The notes: generated by a model not told the origin, from the letters alone. A stretch of DNA of 64,000 bases from Portulaca oleracea (GCA_029582165.1 CM055868.1:13374001-13438000); one strand, 5' to 3'. Shown: positions 45,536 through 58,595, counted from the stretch's first letter. Numbers and translations: made by a program.

Positions 45536-46245
45536 TTATAATTAGCGGTCAAAAGACCCTTTTATTCAAAAGACACAAAGCGTCATTAAAGCAGCATACA
45601 ACGAAAAATGACATCGCGCCACCACTACTAAACTGACAATCCTCTATGACCAAAATCTATCCTTGAAAGTTACATCAAAGATGAATTTCTTCAAAGAAAT
45701 TCTGAAAATTGAGAATTAGAAACTGAGATCCAACACCACCATCAACAAGAGTAATTCAGAAAGACTAAAATGACAAGAATGAGACCGTAGAAATTGGCAT
45801 CATAAACCAAACAGAATACAAGAATGATACCCTCCACCCACAATTTACAACTTTGATTTGATTTCCAAAACCAAATGATACCCTCCACCCACAATTTGCA
45901 ACTGTAACTTGATTTCCAAAACCATCAGATTCATCATCTCCCCAATGCAGAAATTAACAGCTCACAAAGAATCCACCTAACCCTCCAAAAGCACCACAAG
46001 TGTAGATTGTAGAACAATTGAAAATGACTCCCACCAAAGGATCTAGCCCAACAAGAAAATTACCCAGACTGCCATTGAGTAGAACATCTGGAGATAGGTA
46101 TTGTTCTCAGCATAGACAATCCACCAAAAGAAGAAGAACTGTGTCAGGAAACCATCATTCAAAACACTTCAGTGTTGGTAACCTTCATTTGTGAAAGAAC
46201 ACGATCTGATATTGTCAAAATGTAGTAGGTTCAGGCCAAAGATCA
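45536..46245 (-). other. Possible transcript 3' end (UTR or LINE-like tail)
   Basis: Minus strand has GAATAAAAGGG, about 25 bases before an A9 run (about 45530-45538), the arrangement of a polyadenylated 3' end. A 52-bp segment with CCCTCCACCCACAATTT is tandemly duplicated at about 45828-45931. Since the copia element inserted at 46245/51173, this stretch was once contiguous with 51173 onward. It may therefore be the 3' UTR of the minus-strand gene at 51653-52307. A LINE-type 3' end is the alternative. Confidence 0.4.
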
Positions 46246-46444
46246 TGATAAGATTATATATAGAATAGAAGTTAGTTATAAGTTTGTTATTTCTGTTCTT
46301 GTTTCTTGTATTTAGAATTAGTATAAATATAGGTTGTAAACATCTCATTCAATTCATTCGTTCATTCTCCTAATACAAAATCTCTCTACACTATGTTCTC
46401 TCTTTCCTTCTCTTGTTTTTGATTCTGATTCAAGATTGATAACA
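46246..46444 (+). repeat. Copia 5' LTR
   Basis: 199 bp, TATAAATATAGG promoter at about 46322. It is immediately followed by the primer site. Confidence 0.93.
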
Positions 46445-46457
46445 TGGTATCAGAGCC
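46445..46457 (+). other. Copia primer binding site (tRNA-iMet)
   Basis: TGGTATCAGAGCC directly abuts the LTR and matches the plant initiator tRNA-Met 3' end complement. Confidence 0.92.
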
Positions 46458-46537
46458 TACTTGGCGTTCATCCTAGCTTGTTGCTCGTCATTCTGGTATT
46501 CCAGTTTTTGTTTTTCTTATCTTCTTCTTGGTTGAAA

Positions 46538-49500
46538 ATGGTTGTTGATCTTACTGCCTTGTATGCTGGAAATGTGAATGATCCTTCACATGTTTGTATC
46601 TACATCCATCCGATAATCCTAATAATGTTCTTGTCAGTGAATTGTTAAATGGGGAGAATTATGGGCACTGGAAAAAGGCAGTAGAAATTGCATTAATTGC
46701 TAAGAACAAATTAGGGTTTGTGATGGGGGAATGTAGCAGACCTACTGATGTTCAACTTGTTTCTCAATGGCAACGTTGTGATAAAATGGTGCAATCTTGG
46801 CTTATGAATGCTGTTGTTCATGATATTGCTCAAAGTATATTGTTTTCTACTGGTTCTAGAGAAGTTTGGGTACAATTACAACAGCGTTTTGGTGAAGTTG
46901 ATGGAACTAAGGTGTTTCGTGTCCAACGTGATCTAGTAAATATATCTCAGGGTCATCTATCTGCTACTGAGTATTTTACAAAGATCAAGAAGATATGGGA
47001 TGACTATAACAGTTTGATTACTATTCCTAATTGTGCGTGTGGTATAGTTTGTGAAAGTTTGTTGGCAGCTGAAAAGTTAATCAAAGATCAACAGCTGATG
47101 CAGTTCTTGATAGGTTTGGATGAGAGTTATAGGGTGACTCGAGGAAACATTCTTATGCTCAAACCTCTTCCTAACATTGATCAAGTATATCAAATTGTTT
47201 TGCAAGAAGAGAAGCAAAGGTCTCTTTGTGGCAATACGCAGCTTAGCTCTAGTTCAAAGAAGATTCAGTCCTCATCGATTCGATTGGCTTTTCAGAAGTC
47301 CTCAAATCAGTATAATGGTCCTTATAATTCATATAATCGTTCTAATGGTTCTTCTTATGGATCTAATTCTTCAAATTCTCAAGGTTCTTAAACAAGGTTC
47401 TTAGAATTCTTTTAATCAGAATTCTAGGGGGTCAAGATCTTCAGGAAATCAAGACAAAAGATCAAGTATGTTCTGTGATTTTTGCAAGAATCCAGGGCAT
47501 ACTATAGAGAGGTGTTACAAACTTCATGGATATCCTCCAGGACACAGAAATTTTAAAGGCAGAAGAGTGGCTGCTGTAGCTCACACTGATTCAGACAGTC
47601 CAGATAAAGATCCTTCATCAACTTCTACTGCAAATTTGACTGTTGAAGAATACAATCAATTGATGCAGTTAGTTCATAAGCAATATGTTGATATAAGCAA
47701 AACTTCAACTAACCAAGGGGCAGCTAGCTTCTTTGCAGGTACAAGTTTTCAAAATAATAATTCTTGTTTTATCAGTAAGGAAGATTATAATTCTTGGATC
47801 ATTGATAGTGGTGCAAGCAATCATGTAACTCCCAACATTACCTTCCTTCACAATGTTCAGCCCTTGTCTAAACCTTCTTTTATCATTATGCCTAATGGTA
47901 AGAAAGCATCGATTACTCACTATGGATCTCTCTTACTTCAGTCTGGCATTGAACTTCAGAATGTTTTATATGCTCCTGACTTCCATTTTAATCTTTTATC
48001 TGTGCAAAAGCTCACTCTTCAACTTAAAGCACATATCATTTTTACTCCTACTAACTATCTTCTTCAGGACCTTACATCTCAGAATCTTCTTGGTAAACAA
48101 GAACATGGCCTGTATTTTCTACATCAACATCATTTACCTATTGAACAGAAGCAGCAAGAAGAATGTGTTGCTTGTTTCAACACTACAGAATTATGGCACT
48201 TCAGATTGGGACATCTTTCTTTTGATCAAATCAAGAATACAGGAGTTTTGTCTTCTTGTTCTGATGTCGAACATAGAACTTGTCAGATTTGCCCTTTGGC
48301 AAAGCTTCATCGAAAGTATTTTCCTTTGAGTAATACTAGAGCTAGTTCTTGTTTTGATTTGCTACATGTTGACATTTGGGGGCTATGCCCTTCTAAAACT
48401 CATGATGGATTTGAATACTTTCTTTCAATAGTTGACGATCATTCTAGATGTAGTTAGGTGCATTTAATTGCAAATAAAAGTAGTGCTTTCTCTATTCTTA
48501 AAGCTTTCATCAATTCTGTCAAAATTATTCGCACTGACAATGGCCTTGAGTTTCAGGATTCTATAGCAACACAGTTTTACAAGGATAGAGGCATCATTCA
48601 TCAAACTTCATGCGTTGATACTGCTCAGCAGAATGGTGTGGTAGAAAGAAAACATCAACATTTACTTCAAGTTGTTCGAGCCCTCTTATATCAGTCTAAA
48701 CTCCCTGACAAGTTCTGGGGTGAAGCATTGTTAACATCTGTGTATCTCATCAACATAATGCCATCATCTATCCGTGATAACAAGAGCCCTTTTGAGATTT
48801 TGTTCAAGATCAAGCCTTCATATGATCACCTAAAGGCTTTTGGATGCTTAGCTTATGCATCTACTCTAAAGAGAAACAGAAACAAGTTAAAACCAAGGGC
48901 TCATCCTCGCATTTTTCTTGGATATCCCTTTGGAAAGAAAGCTTACAAGCTTTATGATCTTACTACAAAGAAGATTTTGCTGACTAGAGATGTTACTTTT
49001 CATGAGCAGATCTTTCCATTCCATAATGCTCCTCCAACAAGTGACATTGCTCTTCCTATTATTACTGAGTTTATTCCAGAAACAACACATTTTCAAACAG
49101 TAAATGAAGTCAGTACATCTACTGATATTGGCAGTTCCACAAGCATTCCCAGAGACACTTCCAGCAACAATTCTGACATTCCTTCCTCTTCATCTACTGA
49201 TGTTGCTTCTGCAGAAACTTTATCACCAAGAATTACAGATTCTGCAGCACCTTCTTGTAACATTTTGATACAGTCAGAACATATAGTTCAACCAGTTCAA
49301 AAAATACAAACGAGGAGATCATCAAGAAATTCTGTTAAACCCTCCTATCTTAAAGATTTTGTTTGTGCATTTGTTGATAATAATTGTTTATCTTCTGATT
49401 TTTATGCATTTCAGACTTCTCTGGAGAAATATGTTGAGCCCAAAACTTATGAGGAAGCAGCTCAACATACATAATGGATTCAAGCCATGGACAAAGAGAT

Positions 49501-50976
49501 AAATGCTCTCATCAACAATAATACTTGGGAATTGGTTGACTTACCTCCTAAAAAGAAAGCAATCAGTAGCAAATGGGTATATAGAGTAAAGCTAAAGGCA
49601 GATGGCACATTGGAAAGATACAAGGCTCGATTAGTCATACGAGGGTTTACTCAACAATATGGGATTGACTATCAAGAAGTTTTTTTCTCCTGTTGTGAAG
49701 ATGCCAACAATCAGAACCATTATTGCCTTAGCTGCATCAAGAAAATGGCCTCTTCTACAACTTGATGTCAACAATGCCTTCTTACATAGAGACCTAGATG
49801 AAGAAGTTTATATGCAAATGCCCAAAGGAATCCCAAATCCAAATAACAAAGTCTGCAAATTAAAGAAATCACTATATGGTTTGAAGCAGGCTAGTCGACA
49901 ATGGTTTGCCAAACTCAGTCACACTCCAATCTCTCTTGGTTATCAACAATCTAAAAATGACTATTCTCTTTTTGTCAATAAATCTTCTACTGATATTACT
50001 ATCATTGCTGTATATGTTGATGATATATTGTTGACAGGTTCTAATCAAGAAGAAATCAACAATGTCAAAAGACATCTTGACAGATTGTTTGGAATAAAAG
50101 ATCTGGGAAGATTGAATTTCTTTCTTGGATTAGAAGTTTCTTATACTAATGATGGTGTTTTATTATCTCAGAATAAATTCACCAAGGAATTACTACGAGA
50201 CAGTGGGCCTCTACATCCAGCTACTGCAGTCACTCCTTTACCACTGAATTGCAAGCTCCAGCCAGACAATGGAGAACTACTCCCTGATCCTCTTGTCTAT
50301 AGAACTTTGGTAGGAAAGATCAACTTCCTTAAACACAAGACTAGATTTAAGCTACACAGCACAGACCCTGAGTCAATTTATGCAAAATCCAAGAACATCT
50401 CATTTCAAAGCTCTCCAACATACTCTAAGGTACATTAGAGACACAACACATCATGGGATACTTCTTAAAGGGACAGATCATCTCAGCATCAATGCATATT
50501 CAGATTCAGACTGGGGGGCGTGTCCTTTCTCTAGAAAGTCAGTTACTGGATATATGATTCTATTTGGGAAATCTCCTATAAGCTGGAAGAGTAAAAAGCA
50601 AAACACAGTCTCAAGATCATCATCAGAAGCAGAATATCGAGCTCTTGCTCAAACAGCTTCAGAAATCACCTGGGTAGTGCGATTATTGGAAGAACTTGGT
50701 GTGCAATCATTAAAGCCAGTTACTCTCTATTGTGACAATCAATCAGTTATCTATATTGCAAAGAATCCAGTTTTTCATGAACGCACCAAACACATAGATA
50801 TTGACTGTCACTTCACTAGAGAGAAAGTCTTAGAAGGTCTTCTTCAATTGTCACCCATGCCCACGGAAGAACAGCTAGCTGATATTCTTACCAAAATCCT
50901 ACCTTCTTCTCAGCAGAGTTATATTATGTCCAAGCTTGGAATGATTCAAAATCACCCCAAGCTTGAGGGGGGGTGA
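46538..50976 (+). pseudogene. Copia gag-pol polyprotein, broken in six places
   Basis: Start ATG at 46538 (MVVDLTALYAGNVNDPSH). A frameshift near 46590 leads to the gag body (LLNGENYGHWKKAVEIAL). There is TAA at 47389 plus a frame change, then the zinc knuckle CDFCKNPGHTIERC, protease WIIDSGASNH, integrase HHCC (HFRLGHLSFDQ, CQICPLAK), and TAG at 48455 inside the integrase core. The integrase continues (IRTDNGLEF, QQNGVVERKHQHL). TAA at 49472 precedes RT (WVYRVKLKADGTLERYKARL). Frame changes follow near 49680 and 50340-50380. The catalytic YVDD (AVYVDDILLTG) is intact, and RNase H follows (YSDSDWGACP, SRSSSEAEY). The stop codon TGA is the first triplet of the 3' LTR. Inactive, but recently so. 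Confidence 0.93.
50965..50973 (+). other. Copia polypurine tract
   Basis: GAGGGGGGG directly before the 3' LTR start TGATAAAATT; it also encodes the last polyprotein residues. Confidence 0.85.
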
Positions 50977-51172
50977 TAAAATTATATATAGAATAGAAGT
51001 TAGTTATAAGTTTGTTATTTCTGTTCTTGTTTCTTGTATTTTGAATTAGTATAAATATAGGTTGTAAACATCTCATTCAATTCATTCGTTCATTCTCCTA
51101 ATACAAAATCTCTCTACACAATGTTCTCTCTTTCCTTCTCTTGTTTTTGATTCCGATTCAAGATTGATAACA
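50974..51172 (+). repeat. Copia 3' LTR
   Basis: 199 bp, four substitutions relative to the 5' LTR, followed by target duplication GATCA. Confidence 0.93.
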
Positions 51173-51652
51173 GATCACCCCCACACCAGAGATATAAGTG
51201 AATGGATGAAACTGGAACCTCTGCAGACCATCGGCCCTAATGTCAGAAAAGCGCACATCAGAAAATTTGTTTTCAGAGACCAATTACTCAACCAAACTTC
51301 AACCCAAACTTCTTTCCAACACCAACAAAGAAACACAGCAACGGTTTTACTGAACAAAAAGATGTTACTTTAGACACACAAAACCCAAGTCCCCAAATCA
51401 CACATCACAACTTCACAACTCAACTCTGTAAATAAATTACATCCAAATGTTTGCACGATACAACAAATCCTCAAAATGCATGCTATCATACAAACCACAA
51501 ACACCCGACATTTGCTCCTCTTTGACATTTTGCAAGACCCAAAAATTGTTTTCCTCCACCAACTTGTGATTCTTATTCCAGACTAAATTGCAACTTCACC
51601 TAAGAAACTCCCTTTGCTTGATTTCAGATTTGAAACAGTCAAAATTACAACC

Positions 51653-52307
51653 TCAGAAACTGTCACTCCCAACAGAAAGGCTATTCACAACAGATTTTTC
51701 TCTCCTGGCACTTTCCTTGATTTTCTTCTTTTTCGTTGCTGAGATTTTGTCACGAAAATACTGTTTGGGATTGATGTTCTTCTTTGCCTTCATAAAACCA
51801 GATTTCTTGCCAAAGTTAATTGCTTTCTCAACAATTAATTCTCGAGCCCTCACAATAGATTCATCCCCAGAAGAAATGGAGTCAAGTTCATCCTCATTAT
51901 CCTTATTTACTGCTGAGTCACATTGTGCTAATTTTGAAGATTGAGCCTGCATGACTTCATCCAAAGGAGGGGATAAACTGTTGACAATCTCAACAGATTT
52001 CTCAACCCCAAGAGTTGCTCCATATCCCAAAGCTATTGTGGCCATGATTAGTTGTTCATCATTTATGACCGGCACAATTTCAAGAGCGGGCTTATTAACT
52101 GACTCATCACCGTTCTGAAGCTCCAGTCTCTTCATCTTTTCTTTCTCATTGTGCAATAATTCTACCATGTGCCACGCTTGAACACCCAACAACCTAATTA
52201 ATTCATCATTCAGAGAATTAGTTTGATCATTCAATTTCCTTACTTCATCAAGGCAGCCATTACTCGAAAGTTGTTCCAGAATTTCAATTGAATTGACTCT
52301 CAACCTT
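51653..52307 (-). CDS. Last coding exon of an unrecognised host gene
   Basis: An open frame runs about 216 codons to the stop at 51653. The left end is not an ATG: TTTTTTTGCAG at 52308-52318 is a strong splice acceptor, so this is probably a terminal coding exon. The predicted protein is soluble and charged. A leucine/charged coiled-coil-like part (ILEQLSSNGCLDEVRKLNDQ to HNEKEKMKRLELQ) is followed by a central acidic, serine-rich part (NEDELDSISSGDES) and a strongly basic C-terminus (NPKQYFRDKISATKKKKIKE). The last part looks like a nuclear localisation signal. I recognise no family. The copia element inserted about 480 bases past the stop, in what was probably the 3' UTR. Upstream exons are not seen in the AT-rich DNA to the right. 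Confidence 0.55.
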
Positions 52308-52318
52308 CTGCAAAAAAA

Positions 52319-53949
52319 GTATCATAACTTATTCAATCTAATCCAATTCATCCAAACTTCATTTTACCCAATCCAAAGAATAGGGTAGATCTTGATTCAA
52401 GCAATTGTTTAACAGAAAGTAACATTAAAATATATTAATATGCACCAATGAATTGCTATTATTAGTTATACGTTAAAATAGGGTGAAAAGTATTAGAGGC
52501 TCAATGACTACATCATCTAATCATCAAGTGTAAAGTGTTAAAATCTCTTTTTTTGTTACGACAACATCTTTATTAATCATTAATTGACATTTAAAACTAA
52601 TAAGAATATGTTTATAATGCATTGTATATTTGTACAAGCTCCCACTATGAAATGTTAGTCATCAATGAAATTTAATCTAAAATTCTAATAGCATTATCTA
52701 CGGCTTCAGTTGCAAGATTGCCTACACAAAAACTTTATAGCGTATACCTAAGATTATTGGGGAAGTTTATAAAGCAAATAGTAGATTAGGTTAATAACAT
52801 GAAGATTATTATGCATCTGGCAACGACATGCATCCCCAACCATTAATCCAAGGAGAAAAATAGAGTAAGTTTTTTGGTTTGCGATACTCCTTTTTGTGGT
52901 CCGATTCCTGCTTTTTTATGTTCCCTACTGCTTTACTCTTTGATAATTCTATTGCTTTAATTTCTTTTGTGAGTTGATGGAAATGGGTTTTGTGTTAGCA
53001 CTTAACAATTGCATAATATTCATTAAGATTTGCATTAAATTCTAAGTCCTAATACCTTGATTATCTGGCTATTTAGTCATGATATTTTTTATGTTCTTCG
53101 ATAACTGTGTTTGAATTTAGTATGTATAAATAATTGGTTCACTGATTTCTTTTGTAGGCAAGTTGTATCCGAAATAGTGCAATAAAAATATAGTCACATT
53201 TGAATAGCCTTTTGCTTACACAGGAACAACCTAAGCAAGGTAATTATATTTTCTTTCAATAAAATTATAGCATATTTCAACCGAACTTTACTCTTCCATA
53301 GGTTTTTTAATAAGCAAATAATATACGTGCAAGTGATATTGTGTAATTTGTTTCTATTATTTTGTTGCAGATGTTGATATGATATATCTATATGTGTGTA
53401 TTATAGTAATTTCAAGTAATTATGTATTCGTTGTTATCTTTATTTCAAAAATATTGTAGTACATTTTATGGTGGTTACACATATAGACATGTCTTTCTTA
53501 CCAAGTATAATCCAGTCTTCAAAAGGAAGAAATGTTAAATAGGTCATTATGCTTTTTGCAACAAATAAATCAAAGTTTCAAATACAAATAAGAAAAATAA
53601 GAATGATATATGTTGATTCCAAATAGATTATACTAACACATTTACAAAGAAAAACATATGAAACCATCACAATTGATCTTTTTATTAGTTGAAAAATTAT
53701 GTGTAATTGCTTACATTCAAATAGAGTATACAATTAACGTGAATTTACATAGCTAAAAGTTAACTTATAATAACATTCAAATAATGTTTTCAAATTTATT
53801 AATTAGAATGTTATTCACCTTTTTCATATATGGAACAAAATTATTCAATAGAAGAACTACATTTAAATAACAAGTACATAACTTTTTTACAATAAATAAA
53901 TAAATAAATAAATAATTTTTTTTCCACAAAATATGTAATTTAATTGCGT
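52319..53949. other. AT-rich DNA, probably intron and/or Helitron body
   Basis: No ORF or clean repeat was found. The right part is probably the interior of the Helitron ending at 53978; its TC-start could not be located. Confidence 0.4.
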
Positions 53950-53978
53950 CCCATGCAACACACGGGTTTGAAAACTAG
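53950..53978 (+). mobile_element. Helitron 3' terminus
   Basis: The imperfect hairpin CCCATG-CAACA-CACGGG (53950-53966) is followed by GTTTGAAAA... and CTAG (53975-53978), then T. It matches the end style of the Helitron at 43456. The 5' end is not identified. Confidence 0.6.
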
Positions 53979-54805
53979 TACAATTAATTTTGAACAAGTT
54001 ACAATCTAGTGCTAAAATAAATAAAGAGGGAGATATAATATCTGGAAAAAATTTAATTTATCATAACTAAAATGTTATAACTATAAAAGAAGCAAGTAAT
54101 TTCTTAAAATTTTTTTACTTAGCCACTAAAGGTCACATAATAGATATGTTAAATTTTAAGAAATCTAGATATTTATATTTATTTAGCTTACCCTCCAGCA
54201 TACATAAATCTACTCTTAGTTTAGTTAAAACCCAAATAGCTCTATTTGAAAATTAACCTTTTAATTTTCTATTTAGTTTGAACCAAACAAAAATTTAACC
54301 GATTTTTAAATAAATGTTTAACACAAGGTTTACATTTGTATAATTTGCAATGTAAATGTTCAAAACATAAAAAACAAAGAATTAAAATTTGAAATCGGCT
54401 ATAGACAATATACTTTTACAAAACGATCACCATTCATAAAGATGACTTTTTTTTGTATAAAATCATTCAAATTGACAGCGACATTCAAAAGTTGTTCTTT
54501 TGACCATAACTCTTTCTGATCTAATCCAACCCAATCCAATCCAATCCAAACCTTACACAATTCCCAAAAAAAATCCTTTCTAAAAATAAAATTCCCCAAA
54601 AATTATGTATGCCATTGCCATTTTGCGCTAAAGAATTATTTGATTTCCATGAGAATTATTTGAAACTTTGAATTTTTTATAGCTCTTTTTACAAATAATA
54701 GAAAGACAAATCTTCTATCAAATTAAAATTGACAGGTACATACTACACATTAATTTAGGAGGCTTAAAAGTTCCACTGACATTAGGGTTTTAGTACAAAG
54801 TGATA
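53979..54805. other. AT-rich intergenic DNA, nothing recognised
   Basis: Only a short CCAATCCAATCC tandem near 54525-54550, which creates a small false ORF on the minus strand. Confidence 0.45.
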
Positions 54806-56204
54806 ATTAGGGCTATAAAATTTTAAGGAATAATCCATGAAGTTTTTCTTTGTGACATGTTAGAAGCATGAGTTTAGATGTAGTGACAAGACAATGGTAC
54901 AATATATCTATAAGATAATAGATCAACTTATTTTTAAATGACCAATAAAGTTATTCACAGACCCTTGTACAACTTATCCAAGGATGTTTAATACTAAATT
55001 CATGAATGAATATCAATACATCTTACATAGAACTTCATAGTCTTCAAGTAGAAAAAAAATTCATTTCAAAATTTGCGGACCTCCCAGCAAGCCGATAAGT
55101 AGGTTGGTATAGTAAATGGTCGGCCATCCAGGTTTTGGCCGGATTAAATTTGGTTCGAAGTTCAATTTATTTTTTTAACATCTCTTTTTAATTTTTCCAA
55201 ACAAATTTCTAAATTGGTAAAATTTAAGTTAGAGTGTGTTTAGTTAGCTCATTTCCTTGAAAAATTTGGTCAACATTCCCAAATTGACCATATTTTCTAT
55301 GTTGGGCAACCTTAATGTGATGGGAGAAAGATTAGGCTAAGCCACCAACTTCCCCATTCAAAATTAACAAAATTTTCCTCGTTGAGCAATATGGGAAATT
55401 TTTTACGGTGCAAGGTGAGAAATTATATTGTGAGAAAATTTCCAAATATCCTTATAGTGTTAAAAACACTATACAAATGAATAAATAAAAGCAGCTTGGA
55501 CATTTTAATCATTTTTCTTGTGAAAGTTACAGTTTCAACCAAATACTATGAAAACTTTCCTACCTACTCTTTTAAGATTTTAGGATATAAACCAAACAGT
55601 GAAAATTATACTTTTCCATGGGTAAACTTCCCCAAGATATTTTTTCAAGGAAAATTTCTCAAAACTTCTATTAAACACACTTTTATGCTCCAAATAGCCT
55701 CAAAAATTTATAACTAATTTTTTCTATTAAATGAAAAAATAAGGGTTGGAATTATGTTTGTCAATTCAAAGAGTGTGACTAAGCCGTGCATGACCCTTAA
55801 CAATATGACGTTTTTAATATTCTAATTTGAATTTCAATTATTTTGAAAGTTCTTAACTATTAAATATAGTATCAAGTTGTCAACTTCAACAAAAAAAAAA
55901 AAATAATAATAATAATAATAATAAAAGTAGGTGGTTTAACATTGAATTATCCTTCAGGATGTCCAAATCAATTCAATATAGAGTACGTTTACATGCATTT
56001 TCTAAGTTAATATAATATTTTTTTTTGAGAAATAGTTAATATAATATACACAGTACTCGCTTTCAGAAAAAAAAAATAACACAATACTCAAATGACGGAG
56101 GATCAGAGCATATTCCAAATATACATTGTCTTAATCCATACTTTTGCGAGTAATGCCAGGTAAATGCGAACGTGCTAGCACTAAATTTACTCAATTTGTC
56201 CACA

Positions 56205-56264
<60 letters not shown>

Positions 56265-56266
<2 letters not shown>

Positions 56267-57617
56267 GAATAGATAGGGTGAGAAGAAAGATTAGGTGAGA
56301 ATGTGAGAAGGAGATTTAATAGCCATTGGATCATAGATCAATGGTCATAATAAAAACATAATTTTTCTTTTTATTTGGCTACCTAAAACTGGAAAAGAAA
56401 AAGGAAAAATTAAGGCTTGCATTGGGAATTGAATATGTCATTAGTAGCTTCCAAAACAAAAAAAAATGTTGAAATGCGTTAATTATAAGTTTGAAAAAAG
56501 AAACAAATTCAAGGCAAATAGGCATTAGATTAATTTCAATGAAGACAAGCAAATTCATGAGTATCTTGCGGTGAAAATCGAACATTCATCCAAACAATTA
56601 TGAGAATCGAACAATTTAAAGGAAAATGATGTCCATTATGTATGAGTACGATGTCCATTTGGGTTGTACTTGATCTCCTTTTGGTGAAGACTTCATGTCC
56701 TTTTGGCGAAAACATTATGTCTATTTTGTTTCAATGTGATATCCATCTTGTCTGAGGACGATAACCATTTGGGTTATATGTGTTGTCCTCTTGGTCTACA
56801 CTTGATGTCCATTTTGTTTATACGTAACGTTCATCTTGATAATGAGATGACGATTTAGTTTGATATCTTGTTGGTTTGAACATAATGATGTATTTTGTAG
56901 TTTATATTATGCCAAACATTGTATACATGATGTCTAGTTTGTTTCAACGTAATGTGCATTTTAATTGAGCACGACGTCCTTAACGACAATGGTTACAAAA
57001 GTAAATTATAATAAATTGAATGTCATTTACAAATCATATGAACACAAATGAACAACAAATCATAATAAAAAAAATCAGGTACATCCGAAATTAACAACAT
57101 GATCAAATCAAATGAACAAGTAAATTAATAACAAAATTATTATAAACAGATCATGCACAAATCAAATGATCATCATGTGTGTAATCACATGAAAATCATG
57201 CACAAACAAAATGAACATAAAATTTTATAAAAATGAACATCATGTTCAAATGAAAATGAACATCATGTATCAGTCAGATTAGAATGATGAATAAATCAAA
57301 TGAACAAACACACAGAAGACAATGACGTGTGGGAGTTGAAAGGTCTGAAAAATATTTGCATAGTTGAATAGTATGAAAAATATTTGCATGCAATAATCTC
57401 AGCCAACAATTTTTTGAAAATGTGTTGCACTTATTGCCTCACTTATTTCCAAGGCATCAAATTTTTTTTTCTTTTTCTTTTCTACACTAACTCACATGAC
57501 CAATAAGGAAAAAATAAATTAAAAATAGTGAAATATTTAGGGCCCTTGATTTATGATCTAAGAGTCAAAAAGACTCCTTTTTACATTCTCACCCAATATC
57601 TCTTCTCACCCTATCTA

Positions 57618-57620
<3 letters not shown>
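56265..57620. mobile_element. Foldback element nested in a (TA)n tract, large form
   Basis: The left end GGGAATAGATAGGGTGAGAAG and right end CTTCTCACCCTATCTATTC form terminal inverted repeats, with AGGTGAGAATGTGAG repeated inward. It is bounded by (AT)n at 56207-56264 on the left and by CT repeats then (TA)n on the right. Interior: a 22-bp degenerate tandem array (56628-56994) and a later section rich in ATGAACATCATG, the approximate complement of the array words. No transposase was found. MITEs that use (TA)n microsatellites as targets (rice Micron) are known and may be analogous. Confidence 0.7.
56628..56994. repeat. 22-bp degenerate tandem array
   Basis: Units beginning GATGTCCATTTTGNTT recur at 56628, 56650, 56672, 56694, 56716, 56738, 56760, 56782, 56804, 56826 and 56848, exactly 22 bases apart, and again at 56929, 56951 and 56973. 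Only 8-12 positions per unit are conserved, yet the spacing does not drift across eleven units. Confidence 0.85.

Positions 57621-57639
<19 letters not shown>

Positions 57640-57680
<41 letters not shown>
57640..57680. repeat. (TA)n microsatellite
   Basis: Right-hand TA tract of the target site occupied by the large foldback, preceded by (CT)n. Confidence 0.9.
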
Positions 57681-57681
<1 letters not shown>

Positions 57682-58128
57682 TAAAATTAAACCACTTAAA
57701 GAACTTATGTGGCTAAATGGTAAAATTTGAGAGGTTCGGCAACTATTAACTTACTTTTAAATTTAAAAAATTAATATTAATTAAGAAACATAAAAAATTA
57801 ATTACTAGGAGATATCCTAATATTTGAGGAAACTATTTTTTGGTACCCTAACTTTTCAAAAGTCATTTCGAGATACCATTAATTTTTAGGTTAGTAATTA
57901 TTTGGTGTTTTTCCGGGTATCAATTTTGTTAAGTGATCGAAATACCCTTATTCTTCCCTTCTTCCCCCTTTCCATTGATGGAGCTGAAAAGCAAAATTTT
58001 TTCTAAACTTTTTTTCTCATTCCAAAATTAAAGCTTCTCCATTACCATTATGAGCATTGTTAATGTGCAGTGTTCTAGGATGCAAATTCATCCTTGGCCT
58101 TGCACTTTCATCAAGTGATCAATTTATT

Positions 58129-58595
58129 CTATTCACCATGCACCAAGTTGAGGTCCTCCATTACCAAGAAGCATTCAAGAACCGTACAACCATGGCAACC
58201 TCCGCAGCACAAATCTAATTCCCCGCCAACAATATCCCCATAGCCACGAAGCTCGGCTTCACCAGCACCCAAAACAATCAACTCTCGACCTTCCTCAACT
58301 CCAAGTGGGCGGCGCCTTCTAGAAGGTTCTCGAAGTATGCCCATGTAGGGATGTACTGCTGGTGGTAAGAGAGAAGGTGGTAAGAATCAACCTCCGGGCA
58401 GTGGTTGATGCCGTCTATGGTAGCGTACACCAAGAGTGGCGACTGTCTGGGCCGCAAATCGCCAATAGGCAAGCGGTGGTCAACCTGGAGAACTGGGGCA
58501 GAAATGAGGAAATTAGCAAACACCAATAATAATGGGGTTGCTACAAGTGCAAAACCAATGCTAAATGTACAACTTAGAACATTGTCCATCAACAA
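58129..58595 (-). pseudogene. Captured gene fragment inside the TIR element
   Basis: Two overlapping minus-strand open stretches (58595-58278 and 58344-58129) in GC-richer DNA encode a hydrophobic piece (FALVATPLLLVFANFLISAPV), then LPIGDLRPRQSPLLVYATID and HQQYIPTWAYFENLLEGAAH. Frame changes and the lack of a start show it is partial. A CTCCAG/GTTGAC acceptor-like site precedes the second part. The parent gene is not recognised. Composition contrast with the flanks suggests transduplication, as in Pack-MULE-type elements. Confidence 0.4.

Larger units (their letters stand above)
46246..51172 (+). mobile_element. Ty1/copia retrotransposon, 4.9 kb
   Basis: 199-bp LTRs (46246-46444 and 50974-51172) begin TGATAA and end GATAACA, flanked by GATCA at 46241-46245 and 51173-51177. 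The domain order gag, protease, integrase, RT, RNase H is the copia order. The LTRs differ at 4 of 199 positions (about 2%), so the insertion is fairly recent. Short LTRs and an element below 5 kb fit the Ale/Retrofit type, assigned with low certainty. The polyprotein is multiply broken. Confidence 0.95.

Noticed and set aside
54399..54599. 66-residue minus-strand ORF
   Set aside because: Half of it is the translation of a short CCAATCCAATCC tandem; no other support.
56628..56994. CRISPR-like array
   Set aside because: The 22-bp periodicity has no alternation of constant repeats and unique spacers, and the sequence is plant nuclear DNA.
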